A DNA stretch of 34,434 nt from Deltaproteobacteria bacterium (GCA_016875435.1 VGRE01000011.1:1-34434), one strand, 5' to 3'; positions 6,207 through 14,528 are shown, numbered from the stretch's first letter. Notes: a model not told the origin generated them from the sequence alone. Made by a program: numbers and translations.

Positions 6207-7703
6207 CGCGACGCCGGGGCGACCCGGGAGTCCGGACCGAGAAGCCGTTCTTCTCGAACGGTCTTTGACGTTCTTCCGTTTCTAGCGACGCAGTCGGCAA
6301 GTCGGCTGCTCGCCCCGGGGTCTCGCACCTCGGTACCCAAGCTCCGGTTCGCCGGGGGGCGGGCACCAGCGTCGAGCCCGCGCTCGAATCCCCCTCGGGG
6401 GAGTTGGGTGTCTTCTCGGAGATGACCGCTGGCAGCGATGCCCGCGCGAAGCTCCGCCGCGGGGATGAGCGTGGATCTGTGCGGGCGGCGTTGGAGCGGG
6501 CAAGCCCATGGGAGCATCGGCCGGGCGTAGAGGGCAACCTCGAAACTCGGAACGGCTCTGTCGGTGGAGCAAGGCCCTGGGGTTCCGGTCCCCGCGGCGC
6601 GCGGCGAGCAATCGCGGCGTGTTCGCGAGGAAGAAAGAACGAGAGGGCAAGGTTGGCGGTGTACGCGGCGTCCCGAACGGGAACCACGTCGCGGTGACGC
6701 CAGCCGGGTGCGCGCGAGGCTCATGCAACGCGCACATCGTCGCTACCGGCGGAGAGCAAGGCTTCGGAGGGCAGAGCGGCACCACGGGGATCCTCGCCTC
6801 GCAAGCGAGAAGAAACGTGGTGAACCCCATGGTCGTCAGCCAGGTGCAATACCCTGGCCCGCGCGGGGAGGAGCAAACCGTCGAGGTGGTGAGAAACCAC
6901 GAGGGCGGAACGCGGCGAGATCCTGGCTGGATCGAGCCCGAAGGTGCTGGCAACGGCACCGGGAGTGGACTCCTCGAGCGTGTGCGACGGAGGGGCGATC
7001 TTTGGACAACCCCATGAGAGGCAGTTCGAGGGCACGGTGGCAACGCCGGGCCCGAGAACAGCGAGAGAGAGCGACCCCAGCAATGGCAGCATCGAGCTAG
7101 CCGGCGCGAAGGTCAGGAGGGTGCAGTGAACGGCGACTTTCGTCCCTGTTCGCGGCCCAACCGGAGGTCCTCGAAGGCCCCCATACGCAGCGCGCGAGCG
7201 AGGCGATGGAAGGCCAAGGAGGGCGGTGACAAACGCCAGCGAGTCACGACATCGGTTGGGTATCTCCCCCGTCTCCCCCACCTTGCCCGTCTTGAGCGCG
7301 CTTGCGTAGCGCGCAGCCGCCGCGAGGCGGTCCGAGGCCATCGCCACGAGGAAACTCGAGGGTGTTGAGCGCGGAAGGCGTGTGGCAAGAGGGCGAGCGC
7401 CCCCGCGGCGGTCACGCGAGTGACGGTCCGATGGCGGCGCGGCGCGTGGTGGAACGGCGTGCGGAGAGAGGCTCCGGCGAGGAAGTCGGCGAGACGACGG
7501 GCAACCGTCGAGCAACCGGCCGACGAGCAGGAATCACCTCGGGCCCTGTAGACCAGCGAACGGCATACTTGGTGCTCGCGACGGCCTTGGCCGGCGCGAC
7601 GCTCGATCTCGACTGAATCCTCTGGAGGGGATCCACTTCCGGAACATCATCCCGGCGTCGACGGGCCCCCCAGGTGGCAACACCTGGGGGGTTCCGTGTT
7701 TTT
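6207..7703 (+). ncRNA. Candidate large structured noncoding RNA (~1.5 kb)
   Basis: No frame on either strand here gives a recognisable protein. The ORFs are Arg/Pro/Ser-rich shadows, and bases are not periodic as in neighbouring genes. Instead there are many perfect short hairpins, several capped by GNRA loops: 6530-6541 (GCAA), 6943-6960 (GCAA), 7035-7048 (GCAA), 7317-7330 (GCGA), 7347-7358 (GAAA), 7495-7510 (GCAA) and the terminator (GCAA). Others are 6245-6261, 6290-6309, 6372-6387, 6708-6735, 6886-6900, 6919-6933 and 7296-7314. CGACGCCGGG at 6209-6218 pairs perfectly with CCCGGCGTCG at 7651-7660, closing the whole molecule. The start is set by the sigma-54 promoter and the end by an intrinsic terminator. 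I do not recognise it as OLE, GOLLD, ROOL, HEARO, RNase P RNA, tmRNA or a group II intron. Function unknown. Confidence 0.75.
7666..7703 (+). terminator. Intrinsic terminator with GCAA loop
   Basis: The left arm at 7666-7676 and the right arm at 7681-7691 form a perfect 11-bp stem, with six C-G pairs at its base, around a GCAA tetraloop (7677-7680). A U-rich tail (TTCCGTGTTTTT, 7692-7703) follows. It lies directly after the 3' arm of the end-to-end helix of the structured RNA. The run of U is slightly displaced from the stem, but the hairpin is very strong. Confidence 0.88.
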
Positions 7704-7810
7704 GTCCTCCCGCCCGGGCCGAGCGAGGGCTTTTCATTCTCGTGGATGATCTTACATGTGCAGCGACGCGGTCGAACCACTTCCTCGCCCCGCGCTCTGA
7801 GGTCGTTCCG

Positions 7811-8953
7811 ATGTCCCTCTGGTCTACGCTAACGCAGCACGCCAAGGCCCAGTTCCTCGACGTCATCCAGTGGCTAGACGACACGCCCAACACGCTCGTC
7901 TACCGCTTCCCCGTGTTCCAGCAGGCCATCCAGGACGGCGGCAAGCTGGTGGTGCGCGAGGGGCAGGCGGCGGTGTTCGTGGCCGAGGGCCGCCTCTCCG
8001 ACGTGTTCGGCCCGGGCACCTACGAGATCAGCACGAAGAACACGCCCATCGCGTCGTTCTTCTCGAGCATCCAGTACGCGCTCAACTACCCCTACAAGGG
8101 CGACATCTACTTCATCTCCACGCGCCAGTTCACCGACCAGAAGTGGGGCACGTCCAACCCCATCCCCATGCGCGACGCCGATCTCGGCGTGGTGCGGATC
8201 CGGGCCTTCGGTGCCTTCGCCTTCCGCATCACCGATCCCGCCGTGTTCATGCGCGAGATCGTGGGCACCGCCGGCCTGTTCACCACCGACGAGATCACCG
8301 GCCAGCTCCGTCGTAAGCTGGTGAGCGCTCTGGCCGACACCATCGGCGAGTCGAAGATCCCCGTGCTCGACCTCGTGGCCCAGTACATGGATCTCGGCGA
8401 CGCGCTGCGCCAGCGCCTCACTGGCTGGTTCCAGGCCAACTACGGCATCACGCTGACCGACTTCGTGGTCGAGAACGTGTCGGTGCCGCCCGAGGTCGAG
8501 AAGATGATGGACACGCACGCGCGCATGAAGCTCGCGGGCAACCAGCAGGACTACCTCGCGTTCCAGGCCGCGGAGAACATCGGCGGCGCCATGCGAAGTG
8601 GGGGTGGAGGGGGCGGTGGCGGCGGCGGCAACGCGATGATGGACGCCGGCATCGGACTCGCCATGGGCCAGGCCCTCGGCGCGCGCCTCGGGCAGGCAAT
8701 GAACCCGGCGGCCCCCGCGGCGGCGCCCGCGATGCCGCCCCCCTTGCCGCCGGCGATGATCTTCCACTACGCCGGGCCCGACAACGTGCCCCACAACCTC
8801 GGCCCCGCCGACATCGCTGCCCGCGTGCGCGCCAACCCGGCGGGGCGCCACCTCGCGTGGCGCGAGGGCATGGCCGGCTGGACCAACGCGTCCGACGTGC
8901 CCGAGATCCGGGCACACCTCGGCGCGCCGCCGCCGCCGTTGCCACCCGGCTAG
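7811..8953 (+). CDS. SPFH-domain protein with C-terminal GYF_2 domain ('virion core protein'-like)
   Basis: 380 residues. The first ~250 form an SPFH/band-7-like domain of the YdjI type, with GQAAVFVAEGRLSDVFGPGTY and VRIRAFGAFAFRITDP. Such proteins form membrane-associated scaffolds, though no transmembrane segment is seen here. An almost pure glycine run (about residues 263-273) and an Ala/Pro-rich linker lead to a GYF_2 domain at about 316-370 (IFHYAGPDNVPHNLGP, then WREGMAGWTNASDVPE). The ATG at 7811 follows a GAGG ribosome site. An upstream in-frame start at 7742 would add 23 residues that do not resemble the family. The gene starts 108 bp after the terminator of the structured RNA, so it is probably transcribed separately, although its proximity may be meaningful. 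Confidence 0.85.
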   Translation: MSLWSTLTQHAKAQFLDVIQWLDDTPNTLVYRFPVFQQAIQDGGKLVVREGQAAVFVAEGRLSDVFGPGTYEISTKNTPIASFFSSIQYALNYPYKGDIYFISTRQFTDQKWGTSNPIPMRDADLGVVRIRAFGAFAFRITDPAVFMREIVGTAGLFTTDEITGQLRRKLVSALADTIGESKIPVLDLVAQYMDLGDALRQRLTGWFQANYGITLTDFVVENVSVPPEVEKMMDTHARMKLAGNQQDYLAFQAAENIGGAMRSGGGGGGGGGGNAMMDAGIGLAMGQALGARLGQAMNPAAPAAAPAMPPPLPPAMIFHYAGPDNVPHNLGPADIAARVRANPAGRHLAWREGMAGWTNASDVPEIRAHLGAPPPPLPPG

Positions 8954-9011
8954 CGTCATCGGTCGCCGATCCGACGCAGGGGGGGGGCGTATTGCATGCG
9001 CGAGCCGCCCC

Positions 9012-9194
9012 GGCCTGGGCGAGGGCACGATCGACTGCGAGGACGGCAGCTTCGGCGTCGACCTGAAAACCGACGCTGGCGAGCTGCTCGGCGATCTCGA
9101 GGGCTCGCTGGCCTAGGGCGCCGGCGCCGGCACCTGCGAGTTCACCGAGACCGACCTCGCTGGGATGTCCGGCACGCGGAAAATGGGCGGGTAG
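9012..9194 (+). pseudogene. Decayed 3' fragment of a small exported protein
   Basis: The frame reads GLGEGTIDCEDGSFGVDLK and continues to a TAG at 9114-9116, then in the same frame to GTCEFTETDLAGMSGT and a second TAG at 9192-9194. The two halves look like one Cys-containing beta-rich secreted protein, with matching codon bias on both sides of the internal stop. No start codon or upstream part is present, because a G-run and the SPFH gene precede it. It is best read as the truncated, stop-interrupted remnant of a lipoprotein paralogue. Sequencing error is a less likely alternative. Confidence 0.4.
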
Positions 9195-9203
9195 TCCACG
9201 CCG

Positions 9204-10961
9204 CTACTTCGTATTCACCACGTACAACTCACCGAGTTGCCGCTCGTCCACCGGTGACGGCGCCCCGGACATGAGGTCCTGGGCGCTCGTCGTCTTGGGG
9301 AAGGCGATCACCTCGCGGATGTTCTCGGTGCCGCAGAGCAGCATGATGATGCGGTCGAAGCCGAAGGCCAAGCCGCCGTGCGGGGGCGCGCCGTAGCCGA
9401 GCGCGTCGAGCAGGAAGCCGAACTTCTGCTGGGCCTCCTCCGGCGCCAGCCCGATGGTGGCGAACACCTTCGACTGCACGGCCGGGTCGTGGATGCGGAT
9501 GCTGCCGCCCCCGATCTCGTAGCCGTTGCACACGATGTCGTAGGCGTTGGCGAGCATCTCGCCCTCGCGACCGTCGTCCATCATCTCGATGCACTCGGGG
9601 CGCGGCGAGGTGAAGGGATGGTGCACCGCCATCCAGCGGCCGCTCTCCGGGTCTTTCTCGAAGCTCGGGAAGTCGACCACCCACACGAACGCGAAGCCCG
9701 GCGGTACCAGCCCCAGCTCCTTGGCCACCGCCACGCGCAGCCGCCCCATGCCGGGGTGTACCGTCTCCGGGCTGCCCACGCCGAGGAGCACGAGGTCGCC
9801 CGTTGCCGCGCCGCAGGCGGAGGACAGGGCCTCGAGCCGCTCGGGCTCGATCTTCGACATCGGGCCGGTCCAGGGCGCGCCCACCTTGCCGTAGAGCAGC
9901 CCGCCCATGCCGTACTTCTTCACGAACAGCGTGTAGGCGTCGAGCTGCTTGCGGCTCACCCTCTCGCCGCCGCCCTTCACCACGAAGGCCTTGGCGATGC
10001 CGCCCTGGTCGAGCGCCCCGCCCACCACGGCGAAGCCGGTGCCCCGGAGCGTGGTCGCGACATCCACGTGTTCCATGCCGTAGCGGGTGTCGGGCGCGTC
10101 GAGGCCGAAGCGCCGGATCGACTCGGCGTAGGAGATCACCGGGATGGGTGGCACCTCGTGGCCGCCGATCTCCTTCCACATCGTGCGCACCACGCCCTCG
10201 GCCAGCTCCATCACCAGCTCGCGGGTGGCGAAGCTCATCTCGATGTCGATCTGGGTGAACTCGGGCTGGCGATCGGCGCGGAGGTCCTCGTCGCGGAAAC
10301 ACTTCACGATCTGGAAGTACCGGTCCATCCCGGCGACCATGAGGATCTGCTTGAAGATCTGCGGGCTCTGGGGGAGCGCGTACCACTGTCCCGGGTGAAC
10401 GCGGCTGGGGACGAGGTAGTCGCGCGCGCCCTCGGGCGTGGCCTTGGTCAACACGGGCGTTTCCACCTCGACGAAGCCCTCGGCATCCATGAAGCGGCGC
10501 ACGGTCATCGCCGCGCGGTGCCGGGTGACGAGGTTCTTCTGGACCTCGGGACGGCGCAGGTCGAGGTAGCGGTACTGGAGGCGTAGATCCTCGTTGACCG
10601 CCACGTGACCGTCGATGTTGAAGGGCAGCGCCGGGGTGCGCGACAGCACGGTGACGGTCTCGGCCACCACCTCCACCAGCCCCGTCGGCAGCTTCGGGTT
10701 GGGCGAGGCGCGCAACTGCACCCTGCCCTCGACCTCCACCACGTACTCCAGGTGCACGCCCGCGGCGGCCCCGCGTGCGGCGGCGGGGGATCGCTCGTCG
10801 GCCACCACCTGCACCACGCCGTGGCGGTCGCGCAGGTTGACGAACACCACGCCGCCCATGTCGCGCGCGTTGGCGGCCCAGCCCTGCACCACCACGCGCT
10901 GCCCGGCGTGGTCGGGGCGGAGCTCGCCACAGGTGTGGGTACGACGGGCGGTGGTCAGCAT
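9204..10961 (-). CDS. aspS: Aspartyl-tRNA synthetase
   Basis: Class II synthetase charging tRNA-Asp. At 585 residues it has the full bacterial layout: an N-terminal OB-fold anticodon-binding domain (GWAANARDMGGVVFVNLRD), catalytic core, inserted GAD domain and C-terminal catalytic part. Motif 2 is seen as FRDEDLRADRQPEFTQIDIE, and motif 3 as GGLAFGFDRIIMLL at about residue 529. The flipping-loop/active-site block YALPQSPQIFKQ is intact. At the position that is Leu30 in the discriminating E. coli enzyme and His31 in the non-discriminating Pseudomonas enzyme, this protein has Met35, so tRNA-Asn mischarging cannot be judged. The ATG at 10961 follows a GGAG site. It is the last gene of a leftward run. 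Confidence 0.97.
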   Translation of the reverse strand: MLTTARRTHTCGELRPDHAGQRVVVQGWAANARDMGGVVFVNLRDRHGVVQVVADERSPAAARGAAAGVHLEYVVEVEGRVQLRASPNPKLPTGLVEVVAETVTVLSRTPALPFNIDGHVAVNEDLRLQYRYLDLRRPEVQKNLVTRHRAAMTVRRFMDAEGFVEVETPVLTKATPEGARDYLVPSRVHPGQWYALPQSPQIFKQILMVAGMDRYFQIVKCFRDEDLRADRQPEFTQIDIEMSFATRELVMELAEGVVRTMWKEIGGHEVPPIPVISYAESIRRFGLDAPDTRYGMEHVDVATTLRGTGFAVVGGALDQGGIAKAFVVKGGGERVSRKQLDAYTLFVKKYGMGGLLYGKVGAPWTGPMSKIEPERLEALSSACGAATGDLVLLGVGSPETVHPGMGRLRVAVAKELGLVPPGFAFVWVVDFPSFEKDPESGRWMAVHHPFTSPRPECIEMMDDGREGEMLANAYDIVCNGYEIGGGSIRIHDPAVQSKVFATIGLAPEEAQQKFGFLLDALGYGAPPHGGLAFGFDRIIMLLCGTENIREVIAFPKTTSAQDLMSGAPSPVDERQLGELYVVNTK

Positions 10962-11001
10962 GGGCGTCTCCGGGGGCGCGCGGGCCTAACCGATGCGACC
11001 G

Positions 11002-13491
11002 CTACTCCCCGGCGTCGAGGGCGCTGTCGCACTCGGCGTCGCTCGCGTCGCTGTTGCCGTCGCTGTCGTCGTCTTCCCCGTCGTTGCACGCGAAGTCGCT
11101 CTCGAGGCCGGCCTCGTAGCCGAGCCAGGCGCAGTCGGGGTCGTCGCCGTCGATCCAGCCGTCGCCGTCGCCGTCGGCCCCGTCGTGGCAGTCCACGCCG
11201 TCGCTGCCGGTGGTGTTCTCGGCGTTGTCCCAGGCGCTCGCACAGTCCGGGTCGCTGGCATCGGTGAGCCCGTCGCCGTCGTTGTCCACGCCGTCGTGGC
11301 AGGCCGCCGGGCCCACCGCGCCGCGCTCGGCGGTGGCCACCACGCAGTCGGGATCGGCCTCGTCGGCCCAGCCGTCGGCGTCGTTGTCGAGCGCGTCGGC
11401 GCAGGTGGCGGCGGGGTCGGTCTCGGTGGGGTCGGCGGCGTCGAGGCAGCCGGGATCGTCGAGGTCGGCGAGGCCGTCGCCGTCGTTGTCGCCGCCGTCG
11501 TCGCAGCCGGCGCTGCCGTCGGCCGCGGTGCCAGCGTCGAGGCAGTCGGCGTCGGCGCCGTCGACGAGGCCGTCGCCGTCGCCGTCGTTGCCGTCGTTGC
11601 AAGGGGCCCCGGTGAATCCGGTCTCGCTGCCGTCGCTCGCGCAGTCGGGGTCGTCGCTGTCGGCCCAGCCGTCGCCGTCGTCGTCGACGCCGTTGGTACA
11701 CGCGGTGGCGACGGCAGACTCGTCGTCGTCCCAGCCCACGGCGCAGTCGGGGTCGCTGGCGTCGGCGAGGCCGTCGCCGTCGTCGTCGCTGCCGTTGTCG
11801 CAGGCGCGCGTGCCGGTCGACACCTCGTTGCCCTCGATGGCGCAGTCGGCATCGTCGCTGTCGGTCCAGCCGTCGGCGTCGTTGTCGGCGCCGTCCTGGC
11901 AGTCGTCGGGCGTGCCCTCGCTGTCGACGCTGCCGCTGGTGCAGTCGGCGTCGTCGCTGTCCACGCTGCCGTCGCCGTCGTTGTCGAGGGTGTCGTTGCA
12001 GGCGGTGGTGCCCGTCCCCAGCTCGTCGCCCCCGGCGTCGCAGTCGGGGTCGTCGGCGTCGGTCCAGCCGTCGCCGTCGTCGTCGGCCTCGTTCTCGCAA
12101 CCGCCCAGTTCCACGTCCCAGGCGTCGGCGCAGTCGCCGTCGTAGATGTCGATGGCGCGATCGCTGTCGTTGTCGTAGTCGTCGTTGCACTCGGTGCTGC
12201 CGAAGCCCACCTCGGCGCTGCCGCTCTCGCAGTCGGGGTCGTCGGCGTCGGTCCACCCGTCGCTGTCGCCGTCGAGGCCGTCGTTACAGTCGGGCAACTC
12301 CGAGGGGTCGCTGGCCGAGCTGCAGTCGGGGTCGAGCCCGTCGGGGAGGCCGTCGGCGTCGTTGTCGGCGCCGTCGGAGCAGGCGCCCTCGTCCTCGAAG
12401 CTGCCCTCGTCGTCGTCGATGCCGTTGCTGCAGCCCGGGTCGTCGATGTCGGTCCACGTGTCGCCGTCGTTGTCGAGGCCGTCGTTGCAGCGGTTCTGTT
12501 CGCTGTCGTCGAGGCCGTCGCTGCAGTCGGGGTCGTCGGCGTCGGCCAGGTTGTCGCCGTCGTTGTCGGCGCCGTCGTTGCAGGCGAAGTCGCTCGTGCC
12601 CACCTCGGTGCTGCCGCTGAGGCAGTCGGGGTCGTCGCTGTCGATCCAGCCGTCGCCGTCGTTGTCCTCGCCGTCGTCGCAAGGAGGCGTGAGCTCGTCG
12701 TCGTCGAGGGCGCTGTCGCAGTCGGGGTCGTCGCTGTCGGCCGCCTCGTCGCCGTCGTTGTCCTCCCCGTCGTTGCACTCGGTGGAGCCCGGGCCCACCT
12801 CGGTGCCGAGGTCGGCGCAGTCGGGGTCGTCGCCGTCGAGCCAGCCGTCGCCGTCGTTGTCGATGGCGTCGGCGCAGGGGCCCGCCTCGGAGCTGTCGTC
12901 GGCGCCGTCGCAATCGGGGTCGTCGCTGTCGACCAGCCCGTCGCTGTCGTCGTCGCCGCCGTTGTTGCAGGCGGCGCTCCCGGTGCCCACCTCGCTGGTG
13001 CCGGTGGCGCAGTCGGGGTCGTCGGCGTCGTGCCAGCCGTCGCCGTCGTTGTCGGCGAGGTCGTGGCAGCCGTCGATGGCCGACTCCAGCGGCGCCAGGG
13101 GCAGTTCCACGTGTTGCACCTCGCCCTTGGCGAACTCCACCGGGCCGTAGGTGGCGGAGGTGACGGTCTGGACGTCGCCCGACCAGCCAGCGGCGGAGAA
13201 GGTGAAGCCCTGCCCATTGTAGCCGGGTTGCACCTCCACTTCCTCGAAACCCGCGTCGGTGGCGGCAAAGAAGACGCGGCACTCGAGGTCGGCGTCGTCG
13301 AGCACCCAGTCGCCGAGGCAGGCGTTGTCGCTGGCGGTGAGCGCCACGCCGTCGGCATCGACGTAGGGCGACACCGGGTCGATGTACACCGCGAAGCTCG
13401 AGGCCAGGGAGGCGATGCCCTCGCCCGTGGGCCCGATGACCACGGCGGTGCGATCGTCGCCGGTGCACGCAAGGAAGAAGAGCGCGATCAT
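11002..13491 (-). CDS. Lipoprotein with 21 Cys/Asp-rich calcium-type repeats
   Basis: 829 residues. The N-terminus MIALFFLAC is a very short signal with a lipobox, so the protein is probably lipid-anchored at Cys9. A beta-rich head of ~130 residues follows. The rest is 21 repeats of the form C-x-D-G-x-D-N-D-G-D-G-W-x-D-x-D-D-P-D-C, joined by linkers. These resemble thrombospondin type 3 or MopE-like metal-binding repeats: acidic loops that should bind calcium, with two conserved Cys per repeat. Linkers alternate between an EVG-type and a DDxE-type, so the true unit is a pair of about 50 residues. The start overlaps the stop of the upstream PEGA gene (ATGA). The long open frame on the opposite strand is a shadow of the repeat. 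Confidence 0.85.
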   Translation of the reverse strand: MIALFFLACTGDDRTAVVIGPTGEGIASLASSFAVYIDPVSPYVDADGVALTASDNACLGDWVLDDADLECRVFFAATDAGFEEVEVQPGYNGQGFTFSAAGWSGDVQTVTSATYGPVEFAKGEVQHVELPLAPLESAIDGCHDLADNDGDGWHDADDPDCATGTSEVGTGSAACNNGGDDDSDGLVDSDDPDCDGADDSSEAGPCADAIDNDGDGWLDGDDPDCADLGTEVGPGSTECNDGEDNDGDEAADSDDPDCDSALDDDELTPPCDDGEDNDGDGWIDSDDPDCLSGSTEVGTSDFACNDGADNDGDNLADADDPDCSDGLDDSEQNRCNDGLDNDGDTWTDIDDPGCSNGIDDDEGSFEDEGACSDGADNDADGLPDGLDPDCSSASDPSELPDCNDGLDGDSDGWTDADDPDCESGSAEVGFGSTECNDDYDNDSDRAIDIYDGDCADAWDVELGGCENEADDDGDGWTDADDPDCDAGGDELGTGTTACNDTLDNDGDGSVDSDDADCTSGSVDSEGTPDDCQDGADNDADGWTDSDDADCAIEGNEVSTGTRACDNGSDDDGDGLADASDPDCAVGWDDDESAVATACTNGVDDDGDGWADSDDPDCASDGSETGFTGAPCNDGNDGDGDGLVDGADADCLDAGTAADGSAGCDDGGDNDGDGLADLDDPGCLDAADPTETDPAATCADALDNDADGWADEADPDCVVATAERGAVGPAACHDGVDNDGDGLTDASDPDCASAWDNAENTTGSDGVDCHDGADGDGDGWIDGDDPDCAWLGYEAGLESDFACNDGEDDDSDGNSDASDAECDSALDAGE
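11030..13070 (-). repeat. Tandem repeat array (21 units of ~75-100 bp)
   Basis: DNA encoding the 21 acidic repeats of the lipoprotein gene. Units share a GATCCG/GACGGCGACGG-like core on the minus strand (seen on the plus strand as gtcgccgtcgttgtc and gcagtcggggtcgtcg). The units have diverged between neighbours, so the array is old rather than a recent expansion. Read assembly could collapse or expand it. Confidence 0.8.
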
Positions 13492-14528
13492 GGCAGCACC
13501 ATCACCACGTCGCCGGTGGCAGGCTCGGGTGGGGCCGTGGCCATCGCCACGCTCACCACGCCGCCGGTCACGATGGCTGCGCCGCCGCCCACCGCCGCCC
13601 AGAAAGCCCAGCTCTCGGTCAGCGGTTTCGAGGCCACCACCGTGTGGCCCTGCACCCTCGCCAGCACCGCGCCGCTGCTGGGAAACTCCAGGAGGCCGGT
13701 GGCGACGTGCGCTCCGTCGGTGACCGTGATGGTGTGCTTGCCGCGCTCCACCAGCGCCACCTTGACCGTCTCGCCCTTGCCCACGAGGGCCCCGTTGACC
13801 GAGACCGACGAGTCGCTGCCGAGGCCGCTCAGGGTGAGCGAGGCGCCGCCCTTGGCGAGCTTCGCCTCGATGCCCACGCGGTCTGTGCCGTTGTTGTCGG
13901 CGGGACGGAAGCTGCTCGCGTAGCCCTCGGCGCGCACCTCGACGCCGTGCGGGCCCGGCGGGAGGCCCTTCATCTTGAACGGGGTGACGCCCACCTCGGC
14001 GCCGTCGACGAACACCTTGGCGCCGGCCGGGGTGCTGTTGACGGCGAGCACGTTGGCGCTCGACTCCAGTACCAGGTCGACGAGGTGGTTGCGGCCCTTG
14101 ACGACGTCGAGCGCCAGCTCGGCGGTCTCGAAGCCGGGGGCCTCGCCGCGGTAGGCCAGCTTCCCGGGACCGGGGGAGGGGATGCGCGCCGGCACCGCGT
14201 AGCGCTGCCCGCCGATCCACACGGCGGCGCCCTTGGGACCGGTGAATTCCACGCTCCCCGGGCCGGGCACGAGCGCGGCCTCGAGCTCCGTCGTGCGGTC
14301 GGCGGTGATCTCGATGGTGCGCACGAAGGGCTCGAAGTTATCGGCCACGACGCGGAGCTTGTGGCTGCCGGCGGCGATGTACTTGGTGACCGGCGCGGCG
14401 CCCACGAGCGCGCCATCGATCCACACCTCGGCGCCGCTGGCGCTTGCACGCACCTTGAGCACGCCGGTGGCATCGACCGCGTGGGCTAGCGCGCACCACA
14501 GCGCCAGGAAGAAGGCCAGGAACGACAT
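13488..14528 (-). CDS. PEGA-domain protein with C-terminal membrane segment
   Basis: 346 residues from the ATG at 14528 (MSFLAFFLALWCALAHA, a signal peptide). A start 60 bp upstream would only add Arg/Pro-rich residues before the signal. At least three PEGA modules are visible: ASASGAEVWIDGALVGAAPV near residues 10-35, GPKGAAVWIGGQRYAVP near 95-110, and STPAGAKVFVDGAEVGVTPF near 165-185. A fourth, looser one is SDSSVSVNGALVGKGETVKV. Near the C-terminus, WAFWAAVGGGAAIVTGGVVS is a likely transmembrane helix. PEGA modules are surface-layer/envelope beta domains common in this kind of genome; the specific role is unknown. It is translationally coupled to the repeat lipoprotein gene downstream, so the two may act together. 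Confidence 0.85.
   Translation of the reverse strand: MSFLAFFLALWCALAHAVDATGVLKVRASASGAEVWIDGALVGAAPVTKYIAAGSHKLRVVADNFEPFVRTIEITADRTTELEAALVPGPGSVEFTGPKGAAVWIGGQRYAVPARIPSPGPGKLAYRGEAPGFETAELALDVVKGRNHLVDLVLESSANVLAVNSTPAGAKVFVDGAEVGVTPFKMKGLPPGPHGVEVRAEGYASSFRPADNNGTDRVGIEAKLAKGGASLTLSGLGSDSSVSVNGALVGKGETVKVALVERGKHTITVTDGAHVATGLLEFPSSGAVLARVQGHTVVASKPLTESWAFWAAVGGGAAIVTGGVVSVAMATAPPEPATGDVVMVLP

Noticed and set aside
6080-7515. Long ORFs on both strands within the 6.1-7.5 kb gap (for example minus 6282-7043 and 6721-7515, plus 6508-7017)
   Set aside because: They overlap one another in several frames, are Arg/Pro/Ser-rich, and have no recognisable domains or codon periodicity. They cross many perfect RNA hairpins, as expected for chance ORFs in a GC-rich structured RNA.
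6207-7703. Group II intron, retron, RNase P RNA or tmRNA as identity of the structured RNA
   Set aside because: No domain V-like hairpin with reverse transcriptase, no RNase P core signatures and no tRNA-like ends or tag reading frame could be found.
10993-13923. A 976-codon open frame on the plus strand opposite the repeat lipoprotein
   Set aside because: It consists of Val/Ala/Gly repeats created by the triplet-periodic DNA of the real gene on the minus strand. It has no signal, domain or ribosome site, and the minus-strand frame has a lipobox and conserved Cys/Asp pattern.
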